Source: JADJPL01 sp964607915 (GTDB lineage: Bacteria > Bacteroidota > Bacteroidia > Chitinophagales > Saprospiraceae). From it: a stretch of DNA of 60,850 bases. The stretch's first letter is position 1; every line of letters starts with the position of its first letter. The notes beneath the pieces are model-generated. The model did not search any database. It was not told where the DNA came from and saw only the letters and a list, made by a program, of their open reading frames with translations. The stretch spans positions 1-60,850 of the forward strand of contig CAZSMU010000004.1 in the NCBI GenBank assembly GCA_964607915.1. The letters run 5' to 3'. Below are positions 1 to 10,400 of this stretch, one piece after another. A program made the translations under genes and the position numbers.

Positions 1-53
1 CCCCCGACCAGCTGATTACAAATCAGCTGCTCTACCAACTGAGCTATGCTGGC
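1..53 (-). tRNA. tRNA-Thr (TGT anticodon), 3' end cut by window edge
   Basis: Read on the minus strand, bases 53 to 1 give the 5' part of a tRNA: acceptor strand GCCAGCA, a D-arm with AGCTCAGTTGGTAGAGC, and a 5-bp anticodon stem GCTGA/TCAGC closing the 7-base loop TTTGTAA. The anticodon is therefore TGT, which reads ACA threonine codons. The variable and T arms lie beyond the window. Confidence 0.9.
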
Positions 54-218
54 TTTTGAAGCCAGGGGCTTTTCCCATAGCACTGCTTCGCAGCCTTGTA
101 ATGGTTTGCTTTTGAATCATTTTCCAAAAGCGAATGCAAAGATAAAATATTTGCCATTAATTACAAAGCATTTTTTTCACCAATATTTTAAAATAAATCT
201 GAACGCTGTCCCTATCGG
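54..218. other. Intergenic region between xerC 3' end and tRNA-Thr
   Basis: 165 bases, AT-rich in 120-200. It should hold the tRNA promoter and the end of the xerC transcript. I see no clear stem-loop terminator or further gene. Confidence 0.4.
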
Positions 219-1115
219 CTATTTTCGCTTTGCTTTAGGGTGTGCCTGGTCGTAAATAGTCCTGAGGCGCTCGAGGTTATGGTGCGTATAGACCTGGGTT
301 GCCGCCAGGTTGGCATGCCCGAGGAGTGCCTTGATCGCATTGAGGTCTGCCCCGGCGTCGAGCAGATGGGTGGCAAAAGAATGTCGCAACACGTGGGGAC
401 TCCGTTTTTCCAGGGCCGGTACGCTCGCCAGGTGCTTCCGGACGAGATGGTACAGGTATCCGGCAGACATGGGCTTGCCCTTGTCGGTAAGCAACAGTTG
501 GTCGGGGGAAAGGTCGGGGAAGGTCTGTGCGCGCAGCTCGAGATAGGCCGCGATACGCCCCAGCAACTGCTCCCCCAGGGGCAGGATGCGCTCTTTCTTC
601 CCTTTTCCCAGGACGCGCATCCGGGCGTATGCCAAATCTATGTGTGCCGTTTCTATCTGCAGGAGTTCGGCGCGCCGAACGCCTGTCTGGTACAGTAGCT
701 CCAGGGCGAGCTGGTCGCGGACAGCCGGGAAATCCCCCGTCAGACCTACGGCATCCACCACCTGGTTCAGCGCTTTTTCGGGTACGGTGACGGGCAGGCG
801 CTTACCTGTTTTAGGCAGGCGCACGGCTATCATAGGGCTATGGGACAGCAGTCCTTCCCGGCGCATATATTTGAAAAAGGATTTTAGCGCTGACAGCTTG
901 CGTCGGATGGATGAAGCCCGGAGGCCTTCCTGTACCAGGGCGCTCATCCAGGAGCGGATGTGGAAGTGCGTCAGATCTTCAAGAAGCACTTCTCCATACG
1001 TTTGGGTCAAAAATGCGGCGAACTGCCCCAGGTCGTTTTCGTACGCCTCGAGGGTATGCGGGGAGAACCGCTTCTCAAAGCGTATGTAATCCAGGAAACG
1101 GACGATTGCCTCCAT
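219..1115 (-). CDS. xerC: Tyrosine recombinase XerC/XerD-type
   Basis: 298 aa, the usual length of a Xer recombinase. Residues 1-90 form the SAM-like N-terminal core-binding domain; residues 110-298 form the catalytic domain. The catalytic set is complete: R147 in TGVRRAE, K172 in the beta-hairpin, H241 and R244 in SPHVLRHSFATH, H267 in LLGHANL, and nucleophile Y276 in QVYTH. The family resolves chromosome dimers at dif during replication termination. No integrase-like extra domain, att repeat or phage gene is nearby, so a housekeeping Xer role is more likely than a mobile-element integrase. XerC and XerD cannot be told apart with certainty in this phylum. The start ATG at 1115 gives a full N-terminal domain. 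Confidence 0.88.
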   Translation of the reverse strand: MEAIVRFLDYIRFEKRFSPHTLEAYENDLGQFAAFLTQTYGEVLLEDLTHFHIRSWMSALVQEGLRASSIRRKLSALKSFFKYMRREGLLSHSPMIAVRLPKTGKRLPVTVPEKALNQVVDAVGLTGDFPAVRDQLALELLYQTGVRRAELLQIETAHIDLAYARMRVLGKGKKERILPLGEQLLGRIAAYLELRAQTFPDLSPDQLLLTDKGKPMSAGYLYHLVRKHLASVPALEKRSPHVLRHSFATHLLDAGADLNAIKALLGHANLAATQVYTHHNLERLRTIYDQAHPKAKRK

Positions 1116-1159
1116 CTTTGCGATTTATAGTACAAATGCACAAGGTATGCAATTATATA

Positions 1160-1232
1160 TATACCTGTGGCGAGAAGTCGGCGAAGTGGGAAAAAGGATT
1201 TTTCCCACCCGCCGACCCTCGCCACAGGTATA
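1160..1232 (-). repeat. Dispersed palindromic repeat, copy A (short form)
   Basis: A near-perfect long hairpin. The outer 15-bp arms 1160-1174 and 1218-1232 contain ACCTGTGGCGAG/CTCGCCACAGGT; inner arms are TCGGCG/CGCCGA, and the tip is GTGGGAAAAA/TTTTTCCCAC. The ends match the family consensus AGACyTGTkGCGmGGG in its CCTGTGG variant. Read on the minus strand it resembles the right half of copy F. It lies 22 bases behind the susD stop at 1255, so on the minus strand it could end the susC-susD transcript before xerC. Confidence 0.8.
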
Positions 1233-1254
1233 ATAAGGCGTTCACCCGCGCTTT

Positions 1255-2724
1255 CTACGGATTTTGAACGGCCAGTTTGTTGACGTTCAACTCACCCTGC
1301 GGGATAGGCCAGATGTACTCGGACTGCGACGGGTTGACCGTGGCCACGTTGGACTTTCCCGGGTAGGGCAGCAACAGGCGTACGAGGTCCTGGGTACGGA
1401 AGCCTTCCCCGAGGAGTTCGATGCGGCGTTCCAGCAGGATGGCGTTGACCAGATCTGCATCGGTCGCGAAGCTGGCGGCGTTGAACACCGTAGCGGCATC
1501 GGAACGGCCGTGGACGGCGTTGAGTAGCGCCAGGGCGCGGTCTTTGTTACCTGTGCGTGCGGCGGCCTCTGATGCGTTGAGCAACACCTCTGCATAGCGG
1601 ATTACGGGCACGTAGTCCAGGTGCTGCGGTCCGGCCGGAAACTTGTTCAAATAGGGTTTGGCTGCGGCGGATGCCCGGAAGATCCAGGCGCGGCGCTTAT
1701 CGGCATCCTTGAAGAACGCGTTTCCGACGATGCCGGCCGGGTTGAGCGAGAAGTCGCCAATCCCTCTTGGGCCGGGGTTGTAGTAGCTTCCCAGACCATT
1801 CTGCGTGCCAGGGAGATCGAGGTCGGTCATCGGCATGGAGAAGATGCTTTCCGTCGTCGTGTACGGGGTGGAGAACACCTTGGAGATATCAGCCTGTAGC
1901 TCGTGTGCTACCCCGCTGGATGCTTTGAATGGTGCGGTTGCCGGCACGATTTTAGCGGCTTCGGTCAGTACGTCCTGATAGCGTCCCATCGCGAGATATA
2001 CGCGGGTTTTGAGGGCGATGGCCGAGTTTTTGTGCGCGCGCGTCGTGTTCAGGTAAGGCGTGCTGTAGTTTGCGGGCAGATTTTGCTCGGCAAAGTTCAG
2101 GTCGGCCAGAATCTGATTATAGACCTCGGCGACGGTTGCGCGGGCCAGGTCGTTATTGGCGGGACCTTTTTCCGGCAGCAGGCGCAGCGGCACACCTGGT
2201 TTGGATCCATTGCCGTCGGCAAACGGGCGTGCGTAGATGGTCAACAAGCTATGGTAGCAGAGGGCGCGCACGAAGCGGGCCTCGGCGATATAGTTGTTGG
2301 CCAGCGTTTCGTTGTTCAGTACGGCGCGGTTCTGTTCCAGGCCGTCAATGAACAAGTTAGCGGAGTTGATGGCGTAATATACGGCATTCCACAGGTTGTT
2401 TACCTCGTTGGTGGAGGACACAATCGTATGGTTCCAGGTAGAGAAGCCCGTGACCCCGTTGGTGGTCTCGTTTAAAAATTCCTCGCCCCGGATGTCGTGG
2501 TACACGAGAAAGCGACCGCCGTAGTATTGGCCGCTTTTTATAGCGTCATAGATGCCCCGCACCTGCTGCAGGATACGCTCGGGGGTATTGAACACCGTCG
2601 CCTCGGAGAACGTGGTCAGGGGCGCCGGGTTCAGAAGTTCGTCGTTGCAGGAGCTGACGAACAAACTTCCCATAGTCAGACCGACGACGGCCACTTTATG
2701 GGCGAAATTTATTTTGAAGTTCAT
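1255..2724 (-). CDS. SusD/RagB-family outer-membrane lipoprotein
   Basis: 489 aa. Signal peptide with lipobox ending at C26 (SLFVSSC), so a lipid-anchored surface protein. The TPR-rich SusD fold is visible through an alternating helical region with NLFIDGLEQNRA and AEARFVRALCYHSLL, and the C-terminal signature with WPIPQGELNVN and QNP. SusD proteins sit as lids on the SusC transporter and bind the nutrient. It lies 18 bases after the partner susC (2743-5862) in a two-gene operon. The ligand is unknown: no carbohydrate-active enzyme is nearby. A palindromic repeat follows the stop. Confidence 0.93.
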   Translation of the reverse strand: MNFKINFAHKVAVVGLTMGSLFVSSCNDELLNPAPLTTFSEATVFNTPERILQQVRGIYDAIKSGQYYGGRFLVYHDIRGEEFLNETTNGVTGFSTWNHTIVSSTNEVNNLWNAVYYAINSANLFIDGLEQNRAVLNNETLANNYIAEARFVRALCYHSLLTIYARPFADGNGSKPGVPLRLLPEKGPANNDLARATVAEVYNQILADLNFAEQNLPANYSTPYLNTTRAHKNSAIALKTRVYLAMGRYQDVLTEAAKIVPATAPFKASSGVAHELQADISKVFSTPYTTTESIFSMPMTDLDLPGTQNGLGSYYNPGPRGIGDFSLNPAGIVGNAFFKDADKRRAWIFRASAAAKPYLNKFPAGPQHLDYVPVIRYAEVLLNASEAAARTGNKDRALALLNAVHGRSDAATVFNAASFATDADLVNAILLERRIELLGEGFRTQDLVRLLLPYPGKSNVATVNPSQSEYIWPIPQGELNVNKLAVQNP

Positions 2725-2742
2725 AATCGTCCAGATTTAATG

Positions 2743-5700
2743 TTAGAAACCAAGATTCAGGCCTACAAGGAAGGTGCGCGGCATCGGTACCGAGTTGCGG
2801 TCTACCCCGGGGGCACCGTTGGAGTTGCCGTTGGTCGAAACCTCGGGGTCGGTACCGGTGTACCCTGTCAGCAGCAGTGCATTGTTGATATTGGCATACA
2901 CCCGCAGGTTGTTGATTTTGACATTGGAGCCAAACGTACTGGCGGGGATGGTGTAGCCCAGGGTAATATTGCGCACGCGGAGGAAGTCGCCCTTTTCCAC
3001 GTTTTCGGAAATCTGGATAGCGGATCCATTGGAGACGTTATCGCCATAGACGACGCGCGGGATGTTGGTGACATCGCCTTCTTTCTGCCAGCGATTCAGC
3101 ACATCCGTGTGGTTGTTCCAGAAGCGCATGTCGCGCATTCCTGCTTTGGTACCGTTGTAGATGTAGTTTCCGCCCGAGTACTGGATTTGCACGTTGAAGT
3201 CAAGGTTGCCATAGCGGAGGGTATTGTCCCAGGCACCGAACCATTTCGGGAGGGTAGGCCCGTAGATTTTGCCATCTGCCGACTGGTTGACGGCGGAGGC
3301 CGTACGGCCGTCGAGGTAGGTCCAGCGGGACTGTCCGGTGGCTACTACGTGTGCATACTGGACTTCTTCCCCTTTGCCGTTGACAAACACGCGGCGGCCA
3401 TTGGCCGGGTTGACCCCACGGGTTTCCACCACGTACAAGCTGCCGACGGATTCCCCTACGCGGATGATGTTGGCGGTTTCAAGGCCTGCCGTAGCGACGA
3501 GGATATCGGCATTGCCTGCGGCCAGGGAGAGCACTTCGTTCTCCATGAAGGTGAAGTTGAAGTTGGACGTCCAGCTCAGTTTGGACTTGCGCAGGATGGT
3601 ACCGTTCAGGCTGAACTCCCAGCCGACGTTTTGCATGGAGCCTACGTTGGTGGAGATGGAGTTGCCCGGAACCCCTTTCGAGGGGGATTGAGGCGCAGCG
3701 AGGATCAAGCCGTCAATGAGGTTCTTAAAGTAGGTCACCTCACCCGTGAGGCGGTCTTCGAACAGGCCGAAGTTGATGCCTATATCTGTTTTCTTGCTCG
3801 TTTCCCACGACAGGTCGGGGTTGCCGGCCTGGGAGAACGCCAGTGTAGCGTCGGGGGCATACAGGCCGGAGCCGTACAGCGACAGGGAGGCGAAATCGCC
3901 GATGCCGTTGTTGTTGCCCACCTCGCCATAGCTACCCCGGATACGGAAGAAGGAGAAGATATTGCCCAGGGACTCTTTCCAGAATTGCTCTTCCGAGATG
4001 GTATAACCGGCCGAACCGCCCCAGAACACCCCTCTTTTTTTGCCAGGCGCGAAAGCGGAGTATTCATCCTGGCGCACGTTGAAGGTCAGCAAGAATTTGC
4101 GGCCAAAGTCGTAGTTCGCACGACCGAAGTACGAAAGCAGGTAGTTTTCCCCCTGGAAGTTGCCCGAGGGGACGATGGTTGTGAAGTTCCCCTGGAACGA
4201 GGTAAAGAACGGATCGGCGATTTGGGTGCGGTTTGCGCCCCAGCCCTCGGCCTTCGTGTACTGCTGTTCGTTACCCGCCAGTACGGACAAGTTGTGTTTT
4301 TCACCCAACTTGAAGTCGTATTGGAGGATGTTCTGCCAGTTCCAGCGTTCGCGGCGGCTGTAGGAGTTGGTAGCTGATCCATTCGTACTGAAGCCATCGC
4401 CGTGGACTGGTGTCGCAAAACTGATGTTTTCGGTAAAGAGGTTGTCAATCCCGTACTGTGTGCGGAACGACATGCCCTTGAACGGCGTAAGCGTGGCGTA
4501 CACCGAGGCCTGTACCTGGCTCGCTTCCGACGTGAACGTATTCAGGTCAATGATGGGTACCGGGTTGTAGAAGCCTACCTGTTGGAGGTTTGGGCCACGC
4601 GCGATTTGGTTGTTGGACGCGATGAAGTAGTTGCCCTTATCATCAAAAGCCGGCACGATGGGGGCGGTGATGAGCGGCACGCGGCCGAGACCTGCGGTTG
4701 CGAAAGCCTGGCCGGGCAGGGAGCCCGTGTTGGGGGCGGCGTTCAAGTTATCGGAATACCCTACGGATGTACCGATGGACAGAAGCTTCCCGGTCTTGTG
4801 GTCCAGGTTCAGGCGGGCAGATTTGCGCTGGAACGTATTGGCTTTAATCATGCCCTCCTGGTCGGAATAGCCCAGGGAGATATAATACGTCGTCTTGTCG
4901 GAGCCGCCGGAGAAATTCAGGCCGTGGTTATGGGAGAAGCCCGTCTGATAGACATAGTCGTACCAGCGCGTATCCACTGTCTGCCCATTTTGGGTCATGG
5001 GGAAAAACTGCTGGGGCAGGTTGGCATTTTTAGCTGCTTCGTTTTTGACTTCCAGGTATTGTTCTGCGTTCAGCAGTTCAGGCAGGCGGTTCACCTTTTG
5101 CCAGCTTGCCCAGTTGTCGTAGCTGACCTTGGTACGCCCCTGCTTGCCGCGCTTGGTAGTGATCAGCACTACCCCTGCACTGGCGCGGGAGCCATAGATA
5201 GCTGCTGCCGAGGCATCCTTCAGGATTTCGATGGACTCGATATCCGAGGGGTTGAGGTTGGACAGCGGGTTGTTCGCGGCGTTGGTACCGGATACATCGC
5301 CTGAATACGTCGGGATACCATCGATGACGACGAGCGGGAAAGAGCTCAGGTTGATGGAGTTGATCCCACGGATGCGGAACACTGGCGGGTTGTTCAATAC
5401 CCCGTTCGGGATGCTGACGTTCACCCCTGCGGCGCGTCCCTGGAGGGCCTGGTCGAAACTCTGGACCGCCAGAGTAGCGATGTCCTCCCCTTTGACCGAA
5501 GCCACCGTACCGGTAATGTTCCGCTTCTGCTGCGTGCCATAGCCCACGACGACGACCTCATCCAGGCCGATAGCGCTTTCCGCAAGCGTCACGTTGTACT
5601 CACTGGCCGCAGTCAATTCGACCTCTTTGGTTTCATAGCCGGTGTAGCTCACGACCAGAATTCCTCCCTGTGCAGGCGCCTGAAGGTTGAAGATTCCATC

Positions 5701-5862
5701 CAGGTCGGTGACGACACCGACGCTGGTTCCTTTGAGCAACACGTTGGCGCCGATGAGAGGCTCCCCGCTTTCGCCCGTAATAGTGCCCCTGATGGTCCGT
5801 TGAGCCAGGGCTGCGGCCAGGGCAAACACGACCAACGCAAGGGTCAGTAACGTTTTTTTCAT
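2743..5862 (-). CDS. SusC/RagA-family TonB-linked outer-membrane transporter
   Basis: 1039 aa from the ATG at 5862 (MKKTLL). Signal peptide 1-21, then a carboxypeptidase-regulatory-like beta-sandwich (about 22-105, GEPLIGANVLLKGTSVG), a TonB-box-like DEVVVVGYGTQ, the plug (SVKGEDIATL to IEILKDASAAAIYGSRAS) and a beta-barrel ending with the aromatic tail LVGLNLGF. It imports a bulky nutrient using TonB energy with the downstream SusD. The frame is open upstream to 5928, which would add a 22-residue Phe-rich extension from GTG; I prefer 5862 because it gives a clean signal peptide. A strong Shine-Dalgarno-like AAGGAGGTG lies at about 5930, unusual in this phylum. Confidence 0.94.
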   Translation of the reverse strand: MKKTLLTLALVVFALAAALAQRTIRGTITGESGEPLIGANVLLKGTSVGVVTDLDGIFNLQAPAQGGILVVSYTGYETKEVELTAASEYNVTLAESAIGLDEVVVVGYGTQQKRNITGTVASVKGEDIATLAVQSFDQALQGRAAGVNVSIPNGVLNNPPVFRIRGINSINLSSFPLVVIDGIPTYSGDVSGTNAANNPLSNLNPSDIESIEILKDASAAAIYGSRASAGVVLITTKRGKQGRTKVSYDNWASWQKVNRLPELLNAEQYLEVKNEAAKNANLPQQFFPMTQNGQTVDTRWYDYVYQTGFSHNHGLNFSGGSDKTTYYISLGYSDQEGMIKANTFQRKSARLNLDHKTGKLLSIGTSVGYSDNLNAAPNTGSLPGQAFATAGLGRVPLITAPIVPAFDDKGNYFIASNNQIARGPNLQQVGFYNPVPIIDLNTFTSEASQVQASVYATLTPFKGMSFRTQYGIDNLFTENISFATPVHGDGFSTNGSATNSYSRRERWNWQNILQYDFKLGEKHNLSVLAGNEQQYTKAEGWGANRTQIADPFFTSFQGNFTTIVPSGNFQGENYLLSYFGRANYDFGRKFLLTFNVRQDEYSAFAPGKKRGVFWGGSAGYTISEEQFWKESLGNIFSFFRIRGSYGEVGNNNGIGDFASLSLYGSGLYAPDATLAFSQAGNPDLSWETSKKTDIGINFGLFEDRLTGEVTYFKNLIDGLILAAPQSPSKGVPGNSISTNVGSMQNVGWEFSLNGTILRKSKLSWTSNFNFTFMENEVLSLAAGNADILVATAGLETANIIRVGESVGSLYVVETRGVNPANGRRVFVNGKGEEVQYAHVVATGQSRWTYLDGRTASAVNQSADGKIYGPTLPKWFGAWDNTLRYGNLDFNVQIQYSGGNYIYNGTKAGMRDMRFWNNHTDVLNRWQKEGDVTNIPRVVYGDNVSNGSAIQISENVEKGDFLRVRNITLGYTIPASTFGSNVKINNLRVYANINNALLLTGYTGTDPEVSTNGNSNGAPGVDRNSVPMPRTFLVGLNLGF

Positions 5863-5997
5863 ACAGTGAGAATTTGAAAAATGAAAAAAAAGAAAACACC
5901 ATTTCCATCCGACAAGGGGGCATGACACCTCCTTACCAGCAGGTTTTGTTCACAAAAAAAACTTTTGAGGTGACATTAGGTTCGGGATACAGGTATA

Positions 5998-6106
5998 AGA
6001 CTTGTTAGAAAGGTTTAAAAAATTTTACCTTTTACTCCGTCTAATAGGGTTGTTGCGCGGGCTCGGCGAGGATGGGTTCCTCCTCGCCGACCCGCGCAAC
6101 AAGTCT
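5998..6106. repeat. Dispersed palindromic repeat, copy B
   Basis: Outer ends AGACTTGTT (5998-6006) and AACAAGTCT (6098-6106) are inverted copies. The right half is itself a hairpin: 12-bp arms TTGTTGCGCGGG (6050-6061) / CCCGCGCAACAA (6091-6102), then inner arms TCGGCGAGGA / TCCTCGCCGA (6063-6090) around a short loop. The right end is one base from the TAA of the SusD gene at 6108-6110. On the minus strand it would form a strong 3' stem-loop for the 10566-6108 operon. Confidence 0.8.
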
Positions 6107-6107
6107 A

Positions 6108-7448
6108 TTAATACCCCGGGTTTTGCTGAAGGTTTCCGTTGGCGTTGATTTCCCGTTGTGGGAGGGGGAACACCAACTTGTCGGCATTGTAGGGCAGCGG
6201 TCCGACCGATAGCTTTAAACGCTTCATATCGTGTATTTTATGCCCTTCGTGGGCCAGTTCGAGGCGTCGTTCCAGCAGGATTCTATCCAGTGTCACGGAG
6301 GTGGCGGCGGGCAGGCCGGCGCGGGTACGCACGACGTTATAGTCTGCCAGTGCCGATGCGCCGACGCTCGTACCGAGGCGCTGGTTGCACTCTGCGCGGA
6401 TCAGATACATTTCCGCAAGGCGGATGATGTTGACGTTGCCGTAGAGGTTGTTCCATTTGCCGGTGCGGATAGCGCCGTTGCCATCGTAGAAAAGAGCCAG
6501 GCGTTTATCGGCCGGATCGTAGAGCGACAAGTGCCCCCGCAGGATTTCCACATCTCCGTCGCGGCCCCCGAAGTCGGGGATAGAGAAGTGGGTGTTCATC
6601 AAATTGGCTCCGTCCTGGGTGGTGAGCTGGATGGCGAAAATATCTTCAGAGGAGTTCTCATCGCGGTTGAACACGTCGCCGTAGTTTTTCAGGAGAGCGT
6701 AGGCACCGGACGAAATCACGCGGTCAGCGGCGTCGCGGGCCTTGGTATAATCGCCTTGTTGCAAATAGACGCGGGCGAGGAGTGCAGCGGCAGCCCCTTT
6801 GCTGGCGCGCCACTCGTTATCCTCCGGAAGCTGGCTCTCTGCCTTACTCAAATCGGTTATGATCTGGGTATAGACCTCCTGCACGGTATTGCGGCCCACC
6901 TTCGACTCTTCCGAAATGCTACGGGTAGGCGTCTGTACGATAGGCACTCCGAGTTGGCTGTTGGCCTGGCCTGCCTCATAAGGCTTGGCGTAGAACCGCA
7001 CCAGTTGGAAGTATGCGATGGCGCGGATGAAGAGCGCTTCCCCTTCGACCTGTGCCTTATCGCCTTCAGCGACGACGCCTAGCCCCGCGAGCACGTTGTT
7101 GCAGATATTGATGGCATTATAGGCCGTCAGCCATAGTTCTGCTGCGTCGTTGTTGTTGGCATTCATTTGCTTGTTGGCAATTTCGCGAGGGCCCAGGAAG
7201 GTGCCCACCCAGAGTACTTCCCCATCGCCCCCGAGCAGTTCGGCATCGCGCAGGGAGTTTCCGCCGAGGAGTGCGCCGGCGCCCAGTGCGTCGTACGCAC
7301 CGATCAGAACGGCCTTGACATTATTGTCGTTTTCCAGGGCCAGGTCTTCGCTGATGCTCTGGTATGGTTCCAGGTTCAGTTCCTCATTGCAGGAGGTGAA
7401 CCCCATTGCCAGTGCGAACAGTACAAAATATGCTATTTTATTTTTCAT
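6108..7448 (-). CDS. SusD/RagB-family outer-membrane lipoprotein
   Basis: 446 aa from ATG at 7448 (MKNKIAYF). Lipoprotein signal with C20 (AMGFTSCNEE). SusD hallmarks include EGEALFIRAIAYFQLVRFYAKPY in the TPR region, RLAEMYLIRAECNQRLG, and the C-terminal LVFPLPQREINAN and QQNPGY. The frame is open 14 codons further upstream, but that start would overlap the susC stop and disrupt the signal peptide. Starts 31 bases after the end of the susC at 7480. It is the nutrient-binding lid of that transporter; substrate not inferable. Copy B of the palindromic repeat abuts its stop codon. Confidence 0.93.
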   Translation of the reverse strand: MKNKIAYFVLFALAMGFTSCNEELNLEPYQSISEDLALENDNNVKAVLIGAYDALGAGALLGGNSLRDAELLGGDGEVLWVGTFLGPREIANKQMNANNNDAAELWLTAYNAINICNNVLAGLGVVAEGDKAQVEGEALFIRAIAYFQLVRFYAKPYEAGQANSQLGVPIVQTPTRSISEESKVGRNTVQEVYTQIITDLSKAESQLPEDNEWRASKGAAAALLARVYLQQGDYTKARDAADRVISSGAYALLKNYGDVFNRDENSSEDIFAIQLTTQDGANLMNTHFSIPDFGGRDGDVEILRGHLSLYDPADKRLALFYDGNGAIRTGKWNNLYGNVNIIRLAEMYLIRAECNQRLGTSVGASALADYNVVRTRAGLPAATSVTLDRILLERRLELAHEGHKIHDMKRLKLSVGPLPYNADKLVFPLPQREINANGNLQQNPGY

Positions 7449-7479
7449 TCTTTTACCGTTTTTAAATCCCAAAAAATCA

Positions 7480-10400
7480 TCAGAACCCAATATTCAGGCC
7501 GAAGGCAATGGTTTTCGGCTGGGGGGCTGAATAGAAATCGACACCAGACGTCACGTTGTCCACGAATGCATCGGAGGACACTTCGGGGTCCCAGCCATCG
7601 TATTTGGTGAAGGTCAGAAGGTTCTGTCCGATGACGTAGAGGCGCAAGCGCGACAGGCCGGTACGGCGCAGCACGGATTGCGGAAACTCGTAGCCGAAAT
7701 TGGCGGAGCGCAGGCGCACGTAGGATCCATCGGTGATATAGCGGCTGCTGCGGTTCTGGTCACCGTTGCTATAGCCTAATCGAGGCTCGGGGACATTGGT
7801 GATATCGCCGGGTTTGTCCCAGTAGGCCATCTGGTCTCTGGTCTGGTTGTCGAACCAGCAGGCATTGCAAGACATATAGCGCCCGGCGGAGTTGTGGATG
7901 CTGTTGCCGAATACGCCCTGGAAGGTAAAATCGAGGGTAAACCCTTTGAACATAAAGGTATTGGTCACCCCGCCGATTACCGTGGGGATTGGGCTTCCCA
8001 GGGCTACGAATTCCGCTTCGTTGAAATCATTGGTCGTTTCGCGTTCCTGGCCTTCTTTGTTGCGATACCAGAGTGCGTCGCCGTTGGCGGGATCTACTCC
8101 GGCGTATTCGGCACCGAAGAACACCCCGATGGGTTCGCCTACTTTCACGACGTTGACATCCCCGCCGTCGATGATATCCTGCCCTTCGGCCAGGGCGATG
8201 ACTTCATTTTTGTTGAGGGCTATGTTGAGGCTGGTGTTCCACTTGAACGCGCCGACCAGGTTGTTGGTGTTCAGCACAAACTCCACGCCTCTGTTCTGTA
8301 CCTGGCCCACGTTCTGAGTCTGGGTACGGAAGCCGGAGGTACCTGGCACGGGCACGTCGAGGAGGAGGTCGGTGGTATTTTTCACGTAGTAATCCACTTC
8401 CCCGTTGATGCGGTTATCGAGGAAGCCGAAGTCAATCCCCACGTCCATTTGCGCGGTTTTTTCCCATTCCAGGTCGGGGTTGGGGATTTGCGAGGGCGAC
8501 AGGCCGGATACGCCATTATAGCCCTGTGCTCCGTACAGGCCGAGGTGGTTGAAGTTGCCGATAGCGGCGTTGCCGGTGACCCCGTAGCTACCCCGCAGTT
8601 TGAGGAAGCTGATGGCGCTGCTGTTTTCGAGGAAGCCCTCTTCGCTCAGCACCCAGCCGGCGGAGACGGCGGGGAAGAAGCCGTAGCGGCTATTTTTGCC
8701 GAAGCGGGAAGAGCCGTCTACGCGTCCGCTCAAGGTCAGGAGGTAGCGGCGGTCGAAGTCGTAGGTAGCCCGGCCGAAGTAGGACAAGAAGGTGAACTCT
8801 GTAACCGAAGAGGTTCCCGAAGTGATATCGGCAGCGCTGGAGATCGTCTTGAGGTCGTCCACGGGGAATTCCTGGCCTTCCACATAGGTGCGGTCGGTAC
8901 GGGACTTCTGGAATTCCATCCCGGTGGTCAGGTCCAGGTTGTGTTTGTCGGCGAAGGATTCGCTGTAGCCCAGGAAGGCCTTCGAGGTCCAGTTTACGAC
9001 CTGGCTGTAGCTAGAGGAGCCCAGGCCGTTGATGCCTTGCCCTGTGAAGGTACGGCGGCCCCAGAAGCCGTTGTCGCGCAGGTTGAACACGTCGGCACCC
9101 AGTTCTCCATTGAGCATAAGGCCTTTGGCCAGCTTGTAGCGCAGATAGCCGTTGGCCAATGTGCGGAAGGTAGTGACCTCGCGCTGGGCTTCTTCGAAAT
9201 CAATCAGGCCGTTGTAATAAGTCGTGACCGGGCGGTCGAACAACTGGCCGGGAGCGTAGCCGCGAATGGCCGCAGCGGTGGTGTTGCGCACGGGGGTCAG
9301 CGGAGCCAGGGCGACCAGCTGCAGCGGCGTAGAGAACGCATTGTCGTTGGATACCTGGTCGGTGAACGTACGCGACAAGCTCATATTGATGCCAAAGTTG
9401 GCGCGCTCGGAGGCTTTCTGATCGAGGTTGAGGCGTGCGCTCATACGTTCGAAGCCGTTGCCGATCAGTACGCCTTCCTGCTTATTCCAGGCGGCGCTGG
9501 CGAAGTACTTCGTACGGTCATTGCCGCCGGAAGCCGAGAGCGACGCCTGGGAGGAGACCGCCTCCTGGAAAGCCTCGTCCTGCCAGTTGGTATTCACTTT
9601 CAGGTTTTTCCAGTTGCTCTCATCGTATGCCGAGTAGCGGGTGAAGCGGGAGTTGACAAAGGAAAGATAGTCGTCAATACCTTCCTGTTCGGTGTCCCAC
9701 CAGCCCTGGCGGAACTCGTACTTGCCGGCGCCTACGGCAGCGCGGGTAAACAGCGTGACGAACTCTTCGCTGTTGATGAATTCGCGCTTGCCCGTCGGCT
9801 GGCTAAAGCCTGTCTGGAAGTTGGCTTCCATCTTCGTCTTGCCCTGTTTGCCTTTCTTCGTAGTGATCAGTACGACGCCATTGGCGGCGCGGGACCCATA
9901 GATGGCCCCTGCCGAGGCGTCCTTCAGGATTTCGATGGATTCGACGTCGTTGAAGTTGAGGTCGGCCAGGGGGTTCAACGGGGCACCCAGGGAGTTCTGC
10001 GACTCGGTCGTGACGGGAATCCCGTCGATGATGTACAGTGGCTGGTTGCTCGCCGTGATAGAAGAAGCGCCCCGTATGCGCACGCGTACCGCGCCGCCCG
10101 GTTTCCCGTTTACTGCCTCCACGAACACCCCGGAGGTACGGCCCTGGAGGGCCTGTTCCACGCTCGGTACCGGAAGGTTTTCGATTTTTTCCCCGCCCAA
10201 TCTGGCGATGTTGCCGGTCAGGGTAGATTTAATCTGGGTGCCATACCCGACCACTACCACCTCCGATAGCTGCGTGGCCGATTCGTCCAGTTGAACGTCC
10301 ACGACATTGGACACGCCCAGGGTTACTTCCTGGGTCGTATAGCCGGTATAGCTGAATACCAGGGTTGCCACGCCGGCCGGGATGCCCAGCGAATAGCCAC

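Noticed and set aside
219..1115. Integrase of a mobile element next to tRNA-Thr
   Set aside because: The recombinase has standard Xer length and no att-like repeat of the tRNA 3' end is visible; no phage or plasmid gene is present.
2497..4377. Long plus-strand open frame of 626 codons opposite susC/susD
   Set aside because: It is the reverse-frame shadow of two clear SusC/SusD genes; composition follows the codon pattern of the minus strand and no domain is recognisable. The same applies to the long opposite frames at 7894-10269, 14369-16168, 16333-19566 and 53003-54499.
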